Below are positions 19,292 to 28,089 of a stretch of 64,000 nt of DNA, in pieces (position 1 is the stretch's first letter; every line of letters starts with the position of its first letter). Under the pieces are notes generated by a model. It was given only the letters and a program-made list of their open reading frames with translations. It had not been told where the DNA came from and searched no databases. The translations under genes and the position numbers were made by a program. Source of the stretch: Pseudomonas cannabina (GTDB taxonomy: Bacteria; Pseudomonadota; Gammaproteobacteria; Pseudomonadales; Pseudomonadaceae); assembly GCF_900100365.1 (NCBI RefSeq), contig NZ_FNKU01000001.1, positions 1,798,001 through 1,862,000 on the forward strand, in the 5' to 3' direction.

Positions 19292-19968
19292 TCAGGTCGA
19301 GGTCGGGCACGTCTCGGTGCCGTTGTTGAGGTTCTGTTTGTGATTCTGATAGTCCAGCGTGGCCTTTCCGTCGACCCACTTGAGCGTCACCACCACCACT
19401 GAGTCGAAATCATCGTTGGTCCAGTCATCGACCAGATTCACGGCCTTGCCGGAGGCTTCTTCAGCAACCTTGTTGATCAGTTCCGGCAAGTAGCCGTGGG
19501 ACCAGGCGGTGTAGATGATTGCGTTATGATATTTGTCGCGCATCAGCTCGTCAGCCAGGTCGCCGGTATCGTTGGCGCCATAGTCGATGTTGACGGGCAG
19601 CCCGAGCTTGATGGCACTGGGGCCTACTGTCATCAAAGGTCGCACGTAGCTGTAGGACAGATCGCCCTCACCTTCTTCCACATGCCGACTGGGATTTGCC
19701 GCAAAAATGTAATCGGCCTTGCCATACTTTTTCGGAAGCAGTTCGGACAGTTCGATTGCCCGGTTAAGCCCCTGACAGTTCAACTGCCCCAACCCCATGG
19801 CCGGCTTTTCCGCATGACGAAGAAACACCAGCGTCTGCGTGCCGTTCTTGGTCTCGGCGAGAGCACGGTAAGCAGCGTCAAGGCTGAAGCCACCATGAGT
19901 GCAGGAAAAAAGAGCCAGGCGAGGCGGCGCTGAAGTCGGGTGGTCAACGGTATTTTTGGAATATTCAT
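19292..19968 (-). pseudogene. Histidine phosphatase family protein, frameshifted after the N-terminal anchor
   Basis: From ATG 19968 the frame encodes a basic, hydrophobic N-terminus (MNIPKIPLTTRLQRRLAW, then a membrane segment FFPALMVASALTLLTVL). The phosphoglycerate-mutase-like domain continues in another frame: TLVFLRHAEKP with the RHAE motif, then NPSRHVEEGEGD, and a late AWSHGYLPELI histidine. Adding one base near 19855-19864 joins them into a protein of about 225 residues. An unbroken frame through the catalytic part exists only with a TTG at 19975 and then lacks the membrane anchor. The predicted product is a membrane-anchored or exported phosphatase of unknown substrate. The single-base loss may be real or technical. 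Confidence 0.75.
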
Positions 19969-20101
19969 CTGTCAAAGTCCGATGCGCATTTTTGGGGGGG
20001 CAGCCATCCGGCTGCTGCGAATACGCCTGCTTGGGCGGTTCGTCCCGAGAACTTCTTGCGGATCAGTCGAATCCGTGTCTCAGGTATTAACGCGCGATAG
20101 T

Positions 20102-20736
20102 TGTAACGACCTGCAATCGAAATGGCCCGGACCTGCAATCATCGCGTTTTTCGACCGGGATTAATTGCGTCTATCCGGCACCGCGAACCAGCATTGACTG
20201 CAAACGAACCTGCATCCACCCACTTCGACCTGCAATCGAGAGCGGCCGACCAGGATTAAATGCGACTGAAAACCGATGATTTTAGCGGGGTTTACGCGGA
20301 TGCACTCGGCTTAGTGCACTTTCTGTTTCATTGCTCCGCACCCTGTACTGCGATCACACGATTCAGTCCGGTAGCCCGGTAGCGCTGCTGTTGGAAGCTC
20401 CAACCTCTTACCTCCGTAAGGTGCCATCGTCAAGTTTGTCTCTTTAGACTCTAGAATTTGTGAACGTACTGTATCAAAAAATTAAAAACCGCCCTATTGA
20501 GACGCAAAAAGCGTCTCGGCCATACGTCTCACAAGGGTGTGCTCAAATGAGACATAAGCGGCGAGCGATCACTCGCAAATAATTCCGGTTCATGACAATC
20601 GATTGCAGGTCGAACCAGATGAACGCAGGTTCATTCGCAAATAATCCCGGTTTGCTGGCTCGGATAGATGCAATCAATCCTGGTCGAAAAACGCGATGAT
20701 TGCAGGTCCGGGCCATTTCGATTGCAGGCCGCTACA
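20102..20736. mobile_element. 635-bp gene-less element with long inverted ends and 6-bp target duplication
   Basis: The left end TGTAACGACCTGCAATCG and the right end, read on the minus strand, TGTAGCGGCCTGCAATCG begin an inverted repeat of about 74 bp with about five mismatches. GATAGT occurs immediately outside both ends (20096-20101 and 20737-20742). Inside each end are further copies of two motifs: ACCTGCAATC at 20109, 20131, 20208 (ACCTGCATCC) and 20228, mirrored at 20600-20610, 20625, 20698 and 20720; and GGATTAATTGCG-like at 20157-20169 and 20252-20264, mirrored at 20574-20586, 20636-20648 and 20670-20680. The TGT...ACA ends with several binding-site-like repeats recall DDE elements of the Tn7/TniA/IS481 type. 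No transposase is present, so it would be mobilised in trans. The core also has a GAGACGC-A5-GCGTCTC hairpin (20499-20517). Confidence 0.8.
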
Positions 20737-20742
20737 GATAGT

Positions 20743-21094
20743 AGTGTGCGCATGTGTCTGAATTAAGAATACGGACGATTAAGAACGTCAAAAAACGATT
20801 GTGTTGCACTCACAGGGAAAAATTCCGCTCAACGGGCTCATGATCTGTCAAAAAAACGCCAGAAACCGGCGTTGAAGCCTTACTGTTGCTCCAGCAACAG
20901 TCATTCGACAGGCTGTTGTCCAATCAACACCCGCACACCGGGATAAATCGCTCCAGCCCTTGGTTTTCAAAGCGTCCAGGCTTTTGGCACAGAGCATGCA
21001 ATATTCCATTTGTGAATTTAACGCTCTGAAAACTGCTGATTTCGGAATATGGAAGCCGCAGTCTCGACCTGTTCTCCTGATCTGGACACCCACT
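20743..21094. other. Non-coding stretch between the 635-bp element and the sulfonate-type ABC genes
   Basis: No recognised gene. It holds a minus-strand terminator (20850-20873), a second hairpin CTGTTGCT-CC-AGCAACAG (20883-20900), and on the minus strand a short run ending IYPGVRVLIGQQPVE and stopping at 20901. That run could be the tail of a decayed gene. The promoter of the ABC genes should lie in the right half. Confidence 0.5.
20850..20873 (-). terminator. Rho-independent terminator (minus strand)
   Basis: On the minus strand AACGCC-GGTTTCT-GGCGTT is followed by a T-run of six or seven. No intact minus-strand gene lies upstream of it. Confidence 0.65.
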
Positions 21095-22105
21095 ATGCCA
21101 AGTCTTGCTGTTTCTTTTCGGTTGCAGACCCCGCGTGCCTGGTTTCGCTGGATGGCAACGACCTGCGCCTTGGCCATGAGTCTGCAGGGCGCAGCTCAGG
21201 CGGCGGAAACCGTGCCTGCTGAAGTCCGTCTGGATTATGCCTACTATTCGCCGGTCAGCCTGGCGCTCAAGCATTTTGGCTGGCTGGAAAAAGCACTGCC
21301 GGACGCCAAAGTCACTTGGGTGCTGAGTCAGGGCAGCAACCGTTCGCTGGAATACCTGAACAGCGGCAGTGTCGATTTTGCCTCTTCGGCCAGCCTGTCT
21401 GCGGTGCTGGCCCGGGCCAACGGCAGCCCGATCAAGTCGGTCTACGTTTACAGCCGGGCTGAATGGACCGCTCTGGTGGTGCGCAAGGATTCGTCGCTGC
21501 AATCGGTGGCCGAGCTGAAAGGCAAGAAAATCGCTGCAACCAAAGGCACCGACCCGTACCTGTTCACACTGCGGGCGCTGCAACAGGCCGGTTTGAAGAA
21601 GGATGATGTCGAGTTGCTGCACCTTCAGCATCCCGATGGTCGCACAGCGCTTGAAAAGGGCGATGTGGATGCCTGGGCAGGACTTGATCCGCACATGGCG
21701 GCCAGCGAAATTCAGTCCGGCTCACGCCTGCTCTACCGCAACAAGGATTTCAACAGCTATGGCGTGCTGAGCGTGACCGAAACCTATGCCAAGGAACACC
21801 CGCAAGCGATCAAGACAGTATTGACCGCTTATGAAAAAGCCCGCGATTGGGCCGTGAAAAACCCTGATGAGCTGGCAAAACTGCTGGCCACTGAATCCGG
21901 ATTGCCGCTGGAAGTGGCCCGCTTGCAGTTGTCGCGTACCGACCTTGGCAACCCGCAACTGAGCGCAAAAGACGTGGCAGCCTCCAAGTCCGCCGCGCCG
22001 ATCCTGGTCGCGGAAGATCTGGTGCGCAAAGGTGTCAATGTCGAGCAGGTGATTGACCAGTTGATCACCCCGGACTTCTCCAGTGCCGTGACCGCGACCC
22101 CATGA
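21095..22105 (+). CDS. SsuA-like periplasmic substrate-binding protein (aliphatic sulfonate type)
   Basis: 336 residues from ATG 21095. An N-terminal signal peptide with cleavage near AQAAE is followed by an NMT1/SsuA-type fold. Visible landmarks are LDYAYYSPVSLALKHFGWLEKALPD, TWVLSQGSNRSLEYLNSGSVDFAS, LKGKKIAATKGTDPYLF and DVDAWAGLDPHMAASE. Close families bind alkanesulfonates, taurine or sulfate esters; no ssuD/ssuE monooxygenase genes are adjacent, so the ligand is uncertain. It overlaps the permease gene by 4 bp and forms a three-gene ABC operon, probably induced under sulfur limitation. Confidence 0.88.
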   Translation: MPSLAVSFRLQTPRAWFRWMATTCALAMSLQGAAQAAETVPAEVRLDYAYYSPVSLALKHFGWLEKALPDAKVTWVLSQGSNRSLEYLNSGSVDFASSASLSAVLARANGSPIKSVYVYSRAEWTALVVRKDSSLQSVAELKGKKIAATKGTDPYLFTLRALQQAGLKKDDVELLHLQHPDGRTALEKGDVDAWAGLDPHMAASEIQSGSRLLYRNKDFNSYGVLSVTETYAKEHPQAIKTVLTAYEKARDWAVKNPDELAKLLATESGLPLEVARLQLSRTDLGNPQLSAKDVAASKSAAPILVAEDLVRKGVNVEQVIDQLITPDFSSAVTATP

Positions 22106-22950
22106 GTAGTCAGGAAAAATCTCTGCCCGCCCTGCCGCAGAGCACATCTACTCCCCGGCCGGAGCGCAATTTGTGGCAGCGCTCTGGCACACGGCTCAAA
22201 GGGCTGGTAGTCCCCGCGCTGGTCATCGTGTTGCTGGAAATCATCGTGCGCATCGGCTGGCTGCCGTCTTACCAGATGCCGGCGCCCAGTGAAATCCTGC
22301 TGACCCTGCGCGACCTGGCGGACGGTGCGCTGTGGAAGCACATCAGCGCCAGCCTGTTGCGGGTGCTCAGCGGCTTTCTGATCGGTGCCAGTCTGGCGCT
22401 GGTATTCGCAGCCTGGGTCGGGCTCAGTCGCGAGGCCGAGGCTTATCTGGAACCGACTTTCGCCGGGCTGCGTTCGATTCCCAGCCTCGCCTGGGTGCCG
22501 CTTCTGTTGCTGTGGCTGGGGATTGGCGAGACTTCAAAGATCGTTCTGATCGCCATCGGCGCGTTCTTCCCCGTGTACCTCAATGGCGTGGCCGCCATTC
22601 GCGGCATTGACCGCAAGTTGGTAGAGGTCGGTCAGATGTACGGCTTCAGTCGCTATCGCCTGACCCGACGCATCCTGCTGCCCGCCGCCCTGCCCGGCCT
22701 GTTCACCGGTTTGCGCAGCGGCATGAGCCTGGCGTGGATGTTTCTGGTGGCAGCCGAGCTGATCGCAGCCACCAAAGGCCTCGGTTATCTGCTCAGCGAC
22801 GGACGCGAAACATCGCGCCCGGACATCGTATTGGCCGCCATTATCGTCCTCGCCACACTGGGCAAACTCAGCGACGGCCTGCTGGCGGGCCTGGAAAAAC
22901 GCTTTCTGGCCTGGCGGGACACATTCAACGGTCAGAGCCGTGAGGGTTGA
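22102..22950 (+). CDS. SsuC-like ABC transporter permease
   Basis: 282 residues with about six membrane helices. The binding-protein-dependent transport signature is the EAA-type loop GQMYGFSRYRLTRRILLPAALPGLFTGLRSGMSLAW in the second half, with EPTFAGLRSIPSLAWVPLLLLWLG before it. It starts inside the end of the binding-protein gene (ATGA) and ends 3 bp before the ATPase gene. It would form the inner-membrane channel for the SsuA-like receptor. Confidence 0.9.
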   Translation: MSSQEKSLPALPQSTSTPRPERNLWQRSGTRLKGLVVPALVIVLLEIIVRIGWLPSYQMPAPSEILLTLRDLADGALWKHISASLLRVLSGFLIGASLALVFAAWVGLSREAEAYLEPTFAGLRSIPSLAWVPLLLLWLGIGETSKIVLIAIGAFFPVYLNGVAAIRGIDRKLVEVGQMYGFSRYRLTRRILLPAALPGLFTGLRSGMSLAWMFLVAAELIAATKGLGYLLSDGRETSRPDIVLAAIIVLATLGKLSDGLLAGLEKRFLAWRDTFNGQSREG

Positions 22951-22953
22951 TCG

Positions 22954-23667
22954 ATGCCGGATTCGTTGATGGACATTCGGGTAGAGCACAAGGCTTTTGC
23001 CGGCAACACCGTGTTGCAGAATATTGACCTGTCGTTGCGGCCGGGGGAGATCGTCAGCCTGCTGGGACCCAGCGGTTGCGGTAAAAGTACGCTGCTGCGG
23101 ATTGTCGCCGGGCTGGAGCAGGATTTTCGCGGCGCTGTGGCGCGAACCGGGGGCGACGTGGCGTTCGTGTTTCAGGAACCGAGGCTGATGCCCTGGCTGA
23201 CGGTCGAGCAGAATATCGGTTTCAGTGACGATGAGCGTTATGACCGCGACTGGGTCGGTCAGTTGATCGAGGAAGTGGGTTTGTCCGGTTTTGCCGACGC
23301 ATTACCAAAAGCGCTGTCCGGCGGCATGGCGCAACGCGTGGCGATTGCACGCGGCCTGTACTCGCGTCCGAGCGTATTGCTGCTGGATGAGCCGTTCAGT
23401 GCCGTGGATGCCTTCACCCGCATGAAACTTCAGGATCTGTTGCTGCAACTGGCGCAACGTCATGCGATCACTCTGCTACTGGTGACCCATGATGTCGATG
23501 AAGCGCTTTATCTGAGTGATCGGGTGCTGGTGATGGGCAGTCGGCCCGGCACCATCACGCATGAGTTGGCGGTCGGGCTGGTGACACCGAGAGACCGTCG
23601 TGACCCGCTGCTGGCCAGCCTCAAGGCTCAGGCGCTGACCGAACTGCATCAGGCCCACGTCATCTGA
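22954..23667 (+). CDS. SsuB-like ABC transporter ATP-binding protein
   Basis: 237 residues. Walker A is GPSGCGKST, the Q-loop is VFQEPRLMPW, the signature is LSGGMAQRVAIARGL, Walker B is VLLLDEPFSAVD and the switch His is VTHDVDEAL. The Shine-Dalgarno GAGGG is at 22942-22946. It energises the SsuA/SsuC-like system upstream and completes the operon. Confidence 0.93.
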   Translation: MPDSLMDIRVEHKAFAGNTVLQNIDLSLRPGEIVSLLGPSGCGKSTLLRIVAGLEQDFRGAVARTGGDVAFVFQEPRLMPWLTVEQNIGFSDDERYDRDWVGQLIEEVGLSGFADALPKALSGGMAQRVAIARGLYSRPSVLLLDEPFSAVDAFTRMKLQDLLLQLAQRHAITLLLVTHDVDEALYLSDRVLVMGSRPGTITHELAVGLVTPRDRRDPLLASLKAQALTELHQAHVI

Positions 23668-23689
23668 CTGCAGGCAGCCGATGCCCGCC

Positions 23690-24769
23690 TTATTTGCCGG
23701 TCATGACCTTATTCCAGGTCCGCAGGCGCAGCGCTTCAATATCGACAGAGACCGGGGCCATCACAAACAACCGGCTGAGCATGTCAGCGTCGGGATAAAT
23801 ATTGGTATCCGACCATATGCCGGGATTGATCAGCGCATCCGCTTTTTCATTGCCGTTTGCGTAATGCACCGTGTTGGTGATGTTGGCGATCACCTCGGGG
23901 CGCAACAGGTAGTTCATGAATGCGTAAGCGCCTTTGACGTCAGGTGCATCGGCCGGGATGGCAATCATGTCGAACCACATGGGCGCGCCTTCCTTGGGCA
24001 CGACGTAGTTGATTATGGCGCTGTTGCCCGCTTTCCTCGCCAGCTCCTGAGCCTGGGAAATATCCCCTGAATAGCCCACGGCCACGCAGATTTTTCCGGC
24101 AGCGAGGTCGTCAATGTAATCAGCCGCGCTGAAATTGCGTATGTAGGGCCGCACACTGTCCAGCAGTGCGGCGGCTTTGCCGTAATCGTCCGGCACTTCG
24201 CTGTGGGGCGGCAAACCGAGGTAATTCAACGTGATAGGAAATAACGCTGGCGCACTGTCGAGAAACGCGACGCCGCATTGGGCGAGCTTTTTCATGTTTT
24301 CCGGCTTCAGCACCAAGTCCCAGGAATCAACAGGCGCATCCTTCCCAAGCACGTCCTTGACCTTGGCCACGTCATAGCCGATTCCGGTGCTGCCCCACAG
24401 GTAGGGAAACCCGTGGCTGTTGCCCGGATCACTGGCTTCCAGCATCTTGAGCAAGACCGGGTTGAGGTTTTTCCAATTGGGCAACTGGCTCTTGTCGAGT
24501 GGCTTGAGCAAGCCCTTCTCGATTTGCCGGCCCATGAAATGAATGGACGGGAATACCAGGTCGTAGCCGGAATGGCCTGCCACCAGTTTTGCGTTCAGCG
24601 CTTCGTTGCTGTCGAAGGTGTCGTAGGCGGTTTTGTAACCGGTCTCGGCCTGGAACTTTGCCAACGTGTCCGGCGCAATGTAGTCGGTCCAGTTGAGGAT
24701 ATTGACCGTCTCCGCCGCATGGCTGGTCGAGGTCAGCAACATGAGCGCGGCAAGGTATTTTTTCAGCAT
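23690..24769 (-). CDS. PotF/SpuD-family polyamine-type periplasmic binding protein
   Basis: 359 residues with a signal peptide ending SHAAE. Conserved blocks are VNILNWTDYIAPDTLAKF, YDLVFPSIHFMGRQI, LWGSTGIGYDVAKVKD, and SGDISQAQELARK. The family delivers putrescine or spermidine to an ABC importer, but no potGHI-type permease or ATPase genes are next to it. It may therefore be an orphan receptor or a chemosensory or scavenging protein. It is convergent with the sulfonate-type operon, whose last gene ends 22 bp away. Confidence 0.88.
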   Translation of the reverse strand: MLKKYLAALMLLTSTSHAAETVNILNWTDYIAPDTLAKFQAETGYKTAYDTFDSNEALNAKLVAGHSGYDLVFPSIHFMGRQIEKGLLKPLDKSQLPNWKNLNPVLLKMLEASDPGNSHGFPYLWGSTGIGYDVAKVKDVLGKDAPVDSWDLVLKPENMKKLAQCGVAFLDSAPALFPITLNYLGLPPHSEVPDDYGKAAALLDSVRPYIRNFSAADYIDDLAAGKICVAVGYSGDISQAQELARKAGNSAIINYVVPKEGAPMWFDMIAIPADAPDVKGAYAFMNYLLRPEVIANITNTVHYANGNEKADALINPGIWSDTNIYPDADMLSRLFVMAPVSVDIEALRLRTWNKVMTGK

Positions 24770-25143
24770 GCGCGGTTCCTCGGGTCAATAGCGACAGCTT
24801 GCCCCAGACGCTGCGTGAAAACCACCTTCGTTCGGGGCAAATACAGTCCATGACAGCGATGAGTCTCTGCACAGAGCATGCCCATCAATACCTTTTAATG
24901 ATGCATTTCATGTAATTGTTTTTTTCATTCAGCGTCATAAAAATTTTTTCCAGAAAATGCCCGGCGGGTGCTATTTTCAGTACTCGTCAGACCGCTCGGT
25001 CATCCTGCTGGAAAGCAGCGTCCCGACAGATGATCGGCCATGCCGTTCATCGTCAGGTCATCTCGGCTTTGCCAGACGCATACTGGTTGGTCTGCCACCC
25101 CATGGAGCATTGGAAGCTCGATTGACTCAGGTGGGCCATTGCC
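24770..25143. other. Intergenic stretch, divergent promoters
   Basis: 374 bp between the PotF-like gene and the DUF1652 gene, transcribed divergently. An AT-rich segment at 24900-24960 is the likely promoter zone. No gene or clear palindrome was recognised. Confidence 0.5.
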
Positions 25144-25410
25144 ATGAATAAAGTCACATTCCCCAATGCCTGCCAGTTGATGCGCTGGCACTTCCACCCG
25201 ACTGGCTTTGAAGCCTCCATGGACGCGCCCGGCAGCATGATTGCCCGGCTCTTCGATCGGGCCAGTGGCGAAACGGTGGTGGCCATAGCCGGGTTGCCGT
25301 GCTCTACCGTGATGAATGCGGCGGACGTCGAGCACATTATCGAAGCCATCGAAGATGAGCTGGAACTGTTCGGCGCGCACACGCAGCAACAGGTGGCCGG
25401 TTTTTCCTGA
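25144..25410 (+). CDS. DUF1652 family protein
   Basis: 88 residues. The sequence FPNACQLMRWHFHPTGFEA followed by DAPGSMIARLFDR and VMNAADVEHIIEAIEDELE is the DUF1652 pattern, a small cytosolic family largely confined to Pseudomonas. AGGTGG at 25129-25134 is a plausible ribosome binding site. It is convergent with the helicase gene. No function is known. Confidence 0.85.
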   Translation: MNKVTFPNACQLMRWHFHPTGFEASMDAPGSMIARLFDRASGETVVAIAGLPCSTVMNAADVEHIIEAIEDELELFGAHTQQQVAGFS

Positions 25411-25441
25411 GCCCGCTTCAAGGCCGACTTGAACATGTTGA

Positions 25442-27961
25442 TCAGGCTGAAGAGTCAGCCTGTCTGTGCTTGCCGCGCTGGTCATCAAAGAATGGCTTGT
25501 CCCCGGCAACCCGGTCCGACGCCTTGGGCATCTGCGGGCTGTCTGCGCTGCCGGCATTTTCATCGATGTACCAATAACAGTGCCGCGCCGAGCGTGTGAT
25601 GGCGACATAGGCCAGACGCAACACCTCATCTTTCTGCGCGGTATCGAACGGCTGAAGATCGTTGGCATCGCCCAGCCCTGCCAGGCGGTAGACCTGATTT
25701 TTATAGGGCGATACCGTCAGGTGCTGACAGTCACCCAGCAAGAACACGGCATCAGCCTGCAAGCCCTTGGAACTATGATAAGTCAGCGTGCGGATCCGTC
25801 GGCCTTGTGCGCCCATCGCTGCATCGGCATCGATCAACGCCTGCAGACGCTCGGCAAACCGGGCTTTTTCGCTGCCTTTGCGGTACAGCAGCATGATCGA
25901 ATCACCATCGTTGTAATGTTCGGCCACGCGCTCGGCGAGTTCGTCCTCGTTGCGGTCCAGCACGTTGACCGGCAACAACTCCTGAGGCGCGCCACTGGCA
26001 CGGGCTTTCTTGCCGGGAATTGCCGGGGCCGCGCGAACGATGTGCTCCGCCGCGTCAATGATGTGCTGGTGGCTGCGGAAGTTCTCGCTGAGCATGACTT
26101 TGGTGGTGGCCGGGGACGAGAATTCCTTGGCAAACTCCATGAAGTACTTTGGCGAACTGCCGCGCCAGCCGTAGATCGATTGCCAGTCATCGCCCACGCA
26201 GAGCAGCGATGAGTGCTGGGCAATACGGCCCGTGTGCATCGCCGGGCCACGACGCCGGATCTCGCGCAGGCTGGCGCGAATCCACGAAACGATTTGCGGC
26301 GAAACGTCCTGAAATTCGTCGATCATCAAATGCGACAACGGCCTGAGCATCTCGTCGCTGACCTGCCTCAGGTTCTGCGGCGAGGTTTCGCCAAACAGGG
26401 CGAATATCCGGTTGTAGGTCATGACGGGCGGGGTCTGGGCCAGCAAGTGCGCTTCGAACGCTTTCCAGAACAGGCTCAGCCCTTCAAAGAAGAAGCGGTC
26501 CGGGTCATCGCTGGCAAAGCTCATTTCGGCCACCGCAGCTGGCACATCCAGCCCCAGGTTCTCGATAAAGCCGGCAGCAGTGACAAAGCAGTCCAGAAGC
26601 GGCGCCGCCCCCAGCTCGCCCTTGACCCGATAATCAAATCCAGGCCCGGCTACGGCAGTCCCGGAAAGCGACTGCAAAACCTTGCTCGCAGTGTTGTAGT
26701 TATCGAACCATATCAAAGGCTTATCGCAGAAAGCTTGAAACAGTGTGCGCTTGATGACGCCTTCTGCCCAGACGGGCAATTTGGCACCCGGACGCTTGAG
26801 TTGCTGGTCCTCACTCGCGTCCAGACCCAGAATCACCCATGCGTCGAGCTCGGCGATGTAACCGTGAAAGTGAAACGGAAAACCATTGATTTCAACGGTT
26901 TGGCGCATAGGCTCAATGCCTTTTATCGGCCAGGCGCCCGCACGAATCCACAGGTCCTCTACCGTGTCGCACCACTCTTCATCACGTTTCGAGGACAGTT
27001 CGGTCACCGCCACGCGTTTCTGTACATCGGGATGATCGCGGTCCAGTTCCTTGAGCTGTAACGCATGGCGATACAACGGCGCCATGACTTCACGAAAGCG
27101 CTCATTGCTGGCGTACAGGCCGCGGTAGCACAGGTTCAATTGCTGACGCTGAGCGTCGTTGATGCGTAAATCAAACGGGTTGCTGTCGGCGTCGTCCTGG
27201 CTTGATGAATGCTGGCCTGATGACTGATTGCCGAGGTTTTCGAAAGCACGCAGCTGTTTGAAGCCCGGTAAACTGCGCACCAGCGGCAGAATGCGCGAAT
27301 GAAAGGTGCGTACCAGGTCCCTGGCCTGCTTCTGCTCCAGCGCATGGCCCCACAAGGCCATAACGTCGATCAGCTTGCCGATGAAGTCCTTGCGCGACTC
27401 GCGGGTGAAAGTCACCACCGTCATCGCGTTCAGCTCGTAGCCCAGATAGTGATGCAGCAGCAGAATGCGCAAAACCAGCGATGTCGATTTGCCTGCGCCA
27501 GCCCCCGCAATGACATAGGTCGACGGCGTGTCGCTGAAAATCATCTTCCATTGAGCAGCGCTGGGCTGGGCATGCGCGGGCAACTTCTCGGCAACATCTG
27601 CCTTGACACGTTTTTTCAGCTCGGGCGTCAGTGCCAGCCTCCAGTCATCGAACAAGTGGTCATCGACCTTCGGCCCGCGATGCCGGGTCGGGCGTGTGTC
27701 GCTGATCACCAGCACCTGACGTCCCTGCTCCTGCCCGTCGAGATAGCCCTCCGCGTAGCCTTCGCGCACGCCTTCGATGTGGCCGTTGAGATAACCGTCG
27801 GCGTGCCCTTGAAACCAGGATGGCGTGTGCTGCGAGCCCAGCCCGGTCAGGCTGCGCCCCATCAAACGCGCCAACTGGCGTTTGACCAGCGGCAATTGCC
27901 GGGGCGGTATGAGATCGACATCCAGGTCATGAGGAAGCTCGGAGGGCAGATCGTCGGGCAC
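25442..27961 (-). CDS. UvrD/Rep-like superfamily 1A DNA helicase with an unusual N-terminal extension
   Basis: 839 residues with a GTG start. Walker A is AGAGAGKST (residues 152-160). Walker B is LMIDEFQDVSP, followed by CVGDDWQSIYGWRGS (motif III), LTYHSSKGLQADAVFLLGDC (motif V) and AYVAITRSARHCYWYID (motif VI). The first 150 residues are not helicase-like: residues about 50-80 contain closely spaced glycines in HADGYLNGHIEGVREGYAEG and beyond, a pattern seen in FliH/YscL-type helices. It most resembles helicase IV-like proteins that unwind 3'-5' in repair, and the C-terminus lacks a nuclease motif that I can see. It stands alone, convergent with DUF1652. Confidence 0.88.
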   Translation of the reverse strand: MPDDLPSELPHDLDVDLIPPRQLPLVKRQLARLMGRSLTGLGSQHTPSWFQGHADGYLNGHIEGVREGYAEGYLDGQEQGRQVLVISDTRPTRHRGPKVDDHLFDDWRLALTPELKKRVKADVAEKLPAHAQPSAAQWKMIFSDTPSTYVIAGAGAGKSTSLVLRILLLHHYLGYELNAMTVVTFTRESRKDFIGKLIDVMALWGHALEQKQARDLVRTFHSRILPLVRSLPGFKQLRAFENLGNQSSGQHSSSQDDADSNPFDLRINDAQRQQLNLCYRGLYASNERFREVMAPLYRHALQLKELDRDHPDVQKRVAVTELSSKRDEEWCDTVEDLWIRAGAWPIKGIEPMRQTVEINGFPFHFHGYIAELDAWVILGLDASEDQQLKRPGAKLPVWAEGVIKRTLFQAFCDKPLIWFDNYNTASKVLQSLSGTAVAGPGFDYRVKGELGAAPLLDCFVTAAGFIENLGLDVPAAVAEMSFASDDPDRFFFEGLSLFWKAFEAHLLAQTPPVMTYNRIFALFGETSPQNLRQVSDEMLRPLSHLMIDEFQDVSPQIVSWIRASLREIRRRGPAMHTGRIAQHSSLLCVGDDWQSIYGWRGSSPKYFMEFAKEFSSPATTKVMLSENFRSHQHIIDAAEHIVRAAPAIPGKKARASGAPQELLPVNVLDRNEDELAERVAEHYNDGDSIMLLYRKGSEKARFAERLQALIDADAAMGAQGRRIRTLTYHSSKGLQADAVFLLGDCQHLTVSPYKNQVYRLAGLGDANDLQPFDTAQKDEVLRLAYVAITRSARHCYWYIDENAGSADSPQMPKASDRVAGDKPFFDDQRGKHRQADSSA

Positions 27962-28089
27962 GCAGACTCCATGGGTGGCTTGCAGGCAGAATGGGCGCCT
28001 ATGGTGGCCGGATTCGCCTGCAGGTTCCAGTGAAATGCTTTGCTGTCAGTGCGTTAGCCGATCAACTGCATGCACTCTGGCAGGTACTG

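Noticed and set aside
20848..21177. 109-codon minus-strand frame upstream of the SsuA-like gene
   Set aside because: Runs through a terminator hairpin and overlaps the start of a real gene; composition not protein-like.
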